The notes under the pieces were generated by a model, which made no database searches, had not been told where the DNA came from, and saw only the letters and a list, made by a program, of their open reading frames with translations. 64,000 nucleotides of DNA, taken from assembly GCF_002198715.1 (NCBI RefSeq), contig NZ_MWLK01000006.1:124001-188000 (forward strand), written 5' to 3'. The DNA is from Rhodomicrobium sp. R_RK_3. GTDB taxonomy: Bacteria > Pseudomonadota > Alphaproteobacteria > Rhizobiales > Rhodomicrobiaceae. Position 1 is the first letter of the stretch. The number at the start of each line of letters is the position of its first letter. Positions 61,002-64,000 of this stretch are shown in pieces. Made by a program: the position numbers and the translations under genes.

Positions 61002-61069
61002 CGCCTGCTCACCGCCCGGAAACGGTGTGGCCGGATCATGGAAATTCCGACCGAAAGGGCTGACGGGAG

Positions 61070-61960
61070 ATGGGGCGAGTTCGGGCAGGATCGCTATCGA
61101 TGGCCGTCTTGATGCTCGTCATGGCCGAACAGGCGGCGGCCCAGCAACAGCAGAGGAAACAGCCCGCTCCGCAAGCGCCCGCGCAACCGGCCCAGCCCAC
61201 GACGCCGGCCATGCCCGACGCCATCAAGCTCAATCTGCTGATCCGCTCCTCGATCATCGCGCTCAATCAGGCCAATCAGACCGGCAATTACACCGTGCTG
61301 CAGGACCTCGGCGCGCCCGCTTTCCGCGCGGGCAATGATTCGGCCCGGCTGGCCCAGATCTTCGCGGCGCTGCGCCAGCGGCAGATCGATTTGTCGCCTG
61401 TCCTTTTCTTCACGCCGAAGCTGCTCGCAGAGCCGCAATTGAACCCCAATGGCCTGCTCCGGCTCTCGGGCTATTTCCCAACGACGCCGGAACGAGTGAA
61501 TTTCGAGCTGATCTTCCAGCGCATCGGCACCGACTGGCGCATCTACGGCATCGGCGTCAATCTCAGCCCGGCCGATGTCACCGCCGCACTGGCCGACCAG
61601 CCGCAGGCCGCCGCGCCTCAGCCCGCGCCGCAGGCGCCGAATGGCGCGGCTCCGCGCGCCGGCCAGACCAATCCGCCGAAAGCGGCCGCCAAGCCCGACG
61701 CAGCCCCCGCGCCCGGAAAGAAGCCCGCGGCCTCGGCACAGAACGGCCGTCCCGCTCAGACGCCGGCGGCATCGGCGGCGGCGGAAAGCAAAATCCAGAA
61801 CGGCACCACGAACAATGTCGCCCGCATCGATCTGACCGCCCCGCCGCCGGGCGGGTCCGGGGCCGCGCAAGGCTGGTCGGCCGCCGAAGGCGCCGCCGCG
61901 GAGCCGGCGCAGGAGCCGTCGGGTTTTCTGGACAGTCTCAATCCGTTCAGCGGCAATTGA
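61070..61960 (+). CDS. Ala/Pro/Gln-rich exported hypothetical protein
   Basis: 296 residues, no family recognised with confidence. The signal peptide (GSLSMAVLMLVMAEQAAAQ) leads to a Gln/Pro-rich linker, then a folded domain (about 50-165: KLNLLIRSSIIALNQANQTG, NYTVLQDLGAPAFRAG, ERVNFELIFQRIGTDWRIYG). The rest is disordered Ala/Pro/Lys-rich sequence ending GFLDSLNPFSG. ATG 61070 is weakly placed; ATG 61100 is an alternative. Confidence 0.65.
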   Translation: MGRVRAGSLSMAVLMLVMAEQAAAQQQQRKQPAPQAPAQPAQPTTPAMPDAIKLNLLIRSSIIALNQANQTGNYTVLQDLGAPAFRAGNDSARLAQIFAALRQRQIDLSPVLFFTPKLLAEPQLNPNGLLRLSGYFPTTPERVNFELIFQRIGTDWRIYGIGVNLSPADVTAALADQPQAAAPQPAPQAPNGAAPRAGQTNPPKAAAKPDAAPAPGKKPAASAQNGRPAQTPAASAAAESKIQNGTTNNVARIDLTAPPPGGSGAAQGWSAAEGAAAEPAQEPSGFLDSLNPFSGN

Positions 61961-61975
61961 CGGCGCCCGCCAGCC

Positions 61976-62761
61976 TCAGCCTTGGCGCGCGGCGACCTGT
62001 CCCAGCCAGATCCGCATGAAGCGGTCGAGCCATGCCCGCTGCGGCTCGCCATGCACGCAATGCGCCATGATGTGCTCGGCGCGCGAGCGCGCCCCCGGCG
62101 AGGCGAGGCGATGGGCGGCGACGGTGGTCCAGCGGTGGATCATGGCCAGCGTCATCTCGGGGTGGAACTGCACGCCGAACGCCTTCTCGCCATACTGAAT
62201 CGCCTGGTTCTCGAACTGGCTTCCGCTGGCCAGCCTGCGTGCGCCCCACGGCAGCGTAAACCCCTCCTGGTGCCATTGATAGACCTGATCCGGCCACTGC
62301 GTCAGCGCGGCGCCCGCCTCGCTCGGCGTGATCGGATAATAGCCGACCTCGATGATCTTGCCGGGATGGCTGCTGACCTCGGCCCCGAGATGCTTGGCCA
62401 GCATCTGCGCGCCGAGGCAGACGCCGAAGAACGGCTTGTTCTCCCGCAGCGGCACGGCGAGCCAGTCGATTTCGGCGCGGATATAATCGTCCGGATCATT
62501 GGCGCTCATCGGGCCGCCGAACACCACGGCGCCCGCATGTCCCGCCAATGTCGGCGGCAGCGGATCGCCGAAGCGGGGACAGCGTATATCGAGCCGGTAG
62601 CCGTTGCCGGTAAGCCATTGGCCGATGGCGCCGGGATTGGTTTCGCGCCGGTGCACGATGACCAGCAGCTTTTTTGGCGCTGCGGGTCCGGACCCGAGCA
62701 TGGCAATGCCGCCGGCATCATCGTCGGCGGAATTTTCGTCTTCGACCTGGCGCATGGGCAT
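61976..62761 (-). CDS. class I glutamine amidotransferase
   Basis: 261 residues. The catalytic Cys is in FFGVCLGAQMLAKHLG (about residue 115) and the His-Glu pair in GVQFHPEMTLAM (about 205). An N-terminal sequence KLLVIVHRRETNPGAIGQWL and VVFGGPMSANDPDD also fit GuaA-type domains, without the synthetase part. The group often acts as gamma-glutamyl hydrolase or an unassigned amidotransferase. Start uncertain: ATGs at 62761, 62755 and 62701 all lack a good site. Confidence 0.88.
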   Translation of the reverse strand: MPMRQVEDENSADDDAGGIAMLGSGPAAPKKLLVIVHRRETNPGAIGQWLTGNGYRLDIRCPRFGDPLPPTLAGHAGAVVFGGPMSANDPDDYIRAEIDWLAVPLRENKPFFGVCLGAQMLAKHLGAEVSSHPGKIIEVGYYPITPSEAGAALTQWPDQVYQWHQEGFTLPWGARRLASGSQFENQAIQYGEKAFGVQFHPEMTLAMIHRWTTVAAHRLASPGARSRAEHIMAHCVHGEPQRAWLDRFMRIWLGQVAARQG

Positions 62762-62792
62762 TTTGGCAGATTGAGCGATCGCGTCCCGAAAC

Positions 62793-63659
62793 TCAATAGC
62801 GCCGTTTCAAAATCGTGCCGACGAGCGGGGTCAGGAAGCGGTGCGGGATGACCTGGGTCCAGAACGCGTTGAACGAGGGCATCAGCCCCGGCACGATGAT
62901 GGTGCGCCGGCCGATGAAGCCGCTATGGATGATCCGGGCGGCCATCTCCGGCGGCATCATCGCAAGCTTCAGATAGAGCGCCTTGCCAACGCCCATCCGC
63001 TCGTGGAAGCGCGTCGCGACGGGGCCCGGCGCCGCCGCCGAGATGCGCACGCCGCGTCCGGCATTCTCATAGGCCAGCGCCTCGGTGAAGGAGACGACAT
63101 AGGCTTTGGAGGCGTAATAGACGGCCTGATAGGGGCCGGGCGTGTAGCCGCCGAGCGAGGCGATGTTGAGGATGCCGCCCCGCCCGCGCAGCAGCATGGC
63201 CGGCAGAAAGGCGCGGGTGAGCATGGTCAGCGCTTCGATATTCAGCCGGCAGAGCGCCAGGATGGTCTCGGCCTTCTGCCCGGCGAAGGCGCCGCCGAGA
63301 CCGAAGGCGGCATTGTTGACGAGGATGTCGGCATAGAGGCGGTGACGGTCCAGCGCCTTGCCAATAGCGGCGGCGGCATCCGGCAGGGTCAGATCGACGG
63401 CGGCCACATGCACCTCCGCGCCGTGATCGCGGCGCAGCTCGGCGGCGGCGGCTTCGAGCCTTGCAACGGTGCGCGCCACCAGCAGCAGCGCATGGCCGCG
63501 CGCGGCGAATTCATTGGCCAGATGCCGGCCGATGCCCTCGCTGCCTCCGGTGATGACGCAAACGGGCTTGCGGCCTGCATCCTCCGGCAGCGGCCCCTCG
63601 GCGCCACGTAGATGCCGCCGCGACCACAAGGTCTCCAGCCGTTGCAGCCAATTGGTCAT
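62793..63659 (-). CDS. short-chain dehydrogenase/reductase
   Basis: 288 residues, SDR fold. The nucleotide motif is VITGGSEGIGRHLANEFAAR (about residues 35-54); NNAAFG follows near 112 and the active-site Ser/Tyr/Lys are in ILNIASLGGYTPGPYQAVYYASKAY (Tyr and Lys in YYASK). An N-terminal extension of ~30 residues precedes the fold. ATG 63659 overlaps the TerB-like gene stop, so the two are coupled. Substrate unknown. Confidence 0.92.
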   Translation of the reverse strand: MTNWLQRLETLWSRRHLRGAEGPLPEDAGRKPVCVITGGSEGIGRHLANEFAARGHALLLVARTVARLEAAAAELRRDHGAEVHVAAVDLTLPDAAAAIGKALDRHRLYADILVNNAAFGLGGAFAGQKAETILALCRLNIEALTMLTRAFLPAMLLRGRGGILNIASLGGYTPGPYQAVYYASKAYVVSFTEALAYENAGRGVRISAAAPGPVATRFHERMGVGKALYLKLAMMPPEMAARIIHSGFIGRRTIIVPGLMPSFNAFWTQVIPHRFLTPLVGTILKRRY

Positions 63660-64000
63660 GCCCGGCTGTACTCGGCGCGGACGATCTGCTTCATCTCCAT
63701 GCGCTCGCGCGCGGGCACGGCGAGCAATTCGGCGGTGCGCCAGATCAGATTGTCCTCGAGCGCGGTCAGCTCGCCATCGGCATAGACGGCGCGCCACATC
63801 ATGCCGATGATCTCGCGCTTCTCCTCGGGCGAAAGCCGGTCGCGCAGCACGGAGGTGAAGCGGAAAATATCGACCGACTCGCGCTCGCGCTGCTGCGCCT
63901 GGGTGAGCAGGCGGTTGAGGCCGGCTTCGTCGAGATTGTAATGCGAGGCGAGCAGCGGCTTCAGCCGTCCCATCTCGTCCTCGCGCACGGTGCCGTCGAT
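63656..64000 (-). CDS. TerB-like protein, 5' end outside window
   Basis: The visible 114 residues continue in frame to the last base of the window (DGTVREDEM before GRLKPLL). Family features are LSPEEKREIIGMMWRAVYADGELTALEDNLIWRTAELLAV, broken here into a TerB-type helical domain with the Asp-rich ADGELTALEDNLI stretch. TerB domains bind calcium and occur in tellurite-resistance and many unrelated proteins. The start lies outside the window. Confidence 0.85.
   Translation of the reverse strand: MDGTVREDEMGRLKPLLASHYNLDEAGLNRLLTQAQQRERESVDIFRFTSVLRDRLSPEEKREIIGMMWRAVYADGELTALEDNLIWRTAELLAVPARERMEMKQIVRAEYSRA

Overview
The window is a 64 kb piece of a high-GC, gene-dense chromosome from an alphaproteobacterium, most likely of the order Hyphomicrobiales (Rhizobiales). 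Pointers are an NdvA-type cyclic beta-glucan exporter, Cpa/Tad pilus genes of the alphaproteobacterial kind, and palindromic intergenic repeats of the type common in that order. I see no phage, insertion sequence, CRISPR array or rRNA. One tRNA (Gln, CTG anticodon) lies at 12682-12755. Genus and species cannot be named from the sequence alone.

Left part (1-20 kb). It opens inside a Tad pilus operon (cpaE partial, cpaF, tadB, tadC) facing a convergent TadD-like lipoprotein gene. Housekeeping genes follow: a glutathione transferase, an M17 aminopeptidase, an NlpC/P60 hydrolase, a pirin, the NdvA exporter and a YciF-like ferritin-fold protein. After the tRNA come a 46-residue membrane peptide, a GFA zinc protein, a membrane protein fused to a DUF305 domain, an AraC regulator and two SMP-30/strictosidine-synthase-like beta-propellers.

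Middle (20-44 kb). A CorA transporter precedes a four-gene periplasmic set (imelysin, di-heme oxidoreductase, imelysin, DUF1513) that looks like an iron-related system. Arginase, a DEAD-box helicase of the DbpA type and a DUF4038 glycosidase follow. Next is a copper-handling run (DUF2946, PCu(A)C chaperone, YcnI, CopC-CopD, then a DUF4394 protein), a molybdenum oxidoreductase with its cytochrome b, and an ECF sigma/anti-sigma/fasciclin set. Small Cys-rich and His-rich secreted proteins lie near the sigma set.

Right part (44-64 kb). The most notable system is a complete eight-gene Nit1C-type (MSMEG_0572 to MSMEG_0569 / Sll0783-type) nitrogen-starvation operon on the minus strand, 51427 down to 44412. 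Most of its junctions overlap, and it is preceded by a near-consensus sigma-54 promoter and a perfect inverted repeat. A MocR-type regulator is divergent to it. A split carotenoid cluster follows (crtZ and crtE on minus, fni and crtI on plus; no crtB or crtY in the window). The window ends with a YadA-like trimeric autotransporter with eight 15-residue head repeats, an Ala/Pro-rich exported protein, a glutamine amidotransferase, a short-chain dehydrogenase and a TerB-like protein cut by the window edge.

Two families of dispersed palindromic elements are visible (two copies of one, three of the other). Start codons were chosen by Shine-Dalgarno position and homology-like N-termini, so several differ from the longest open frame.
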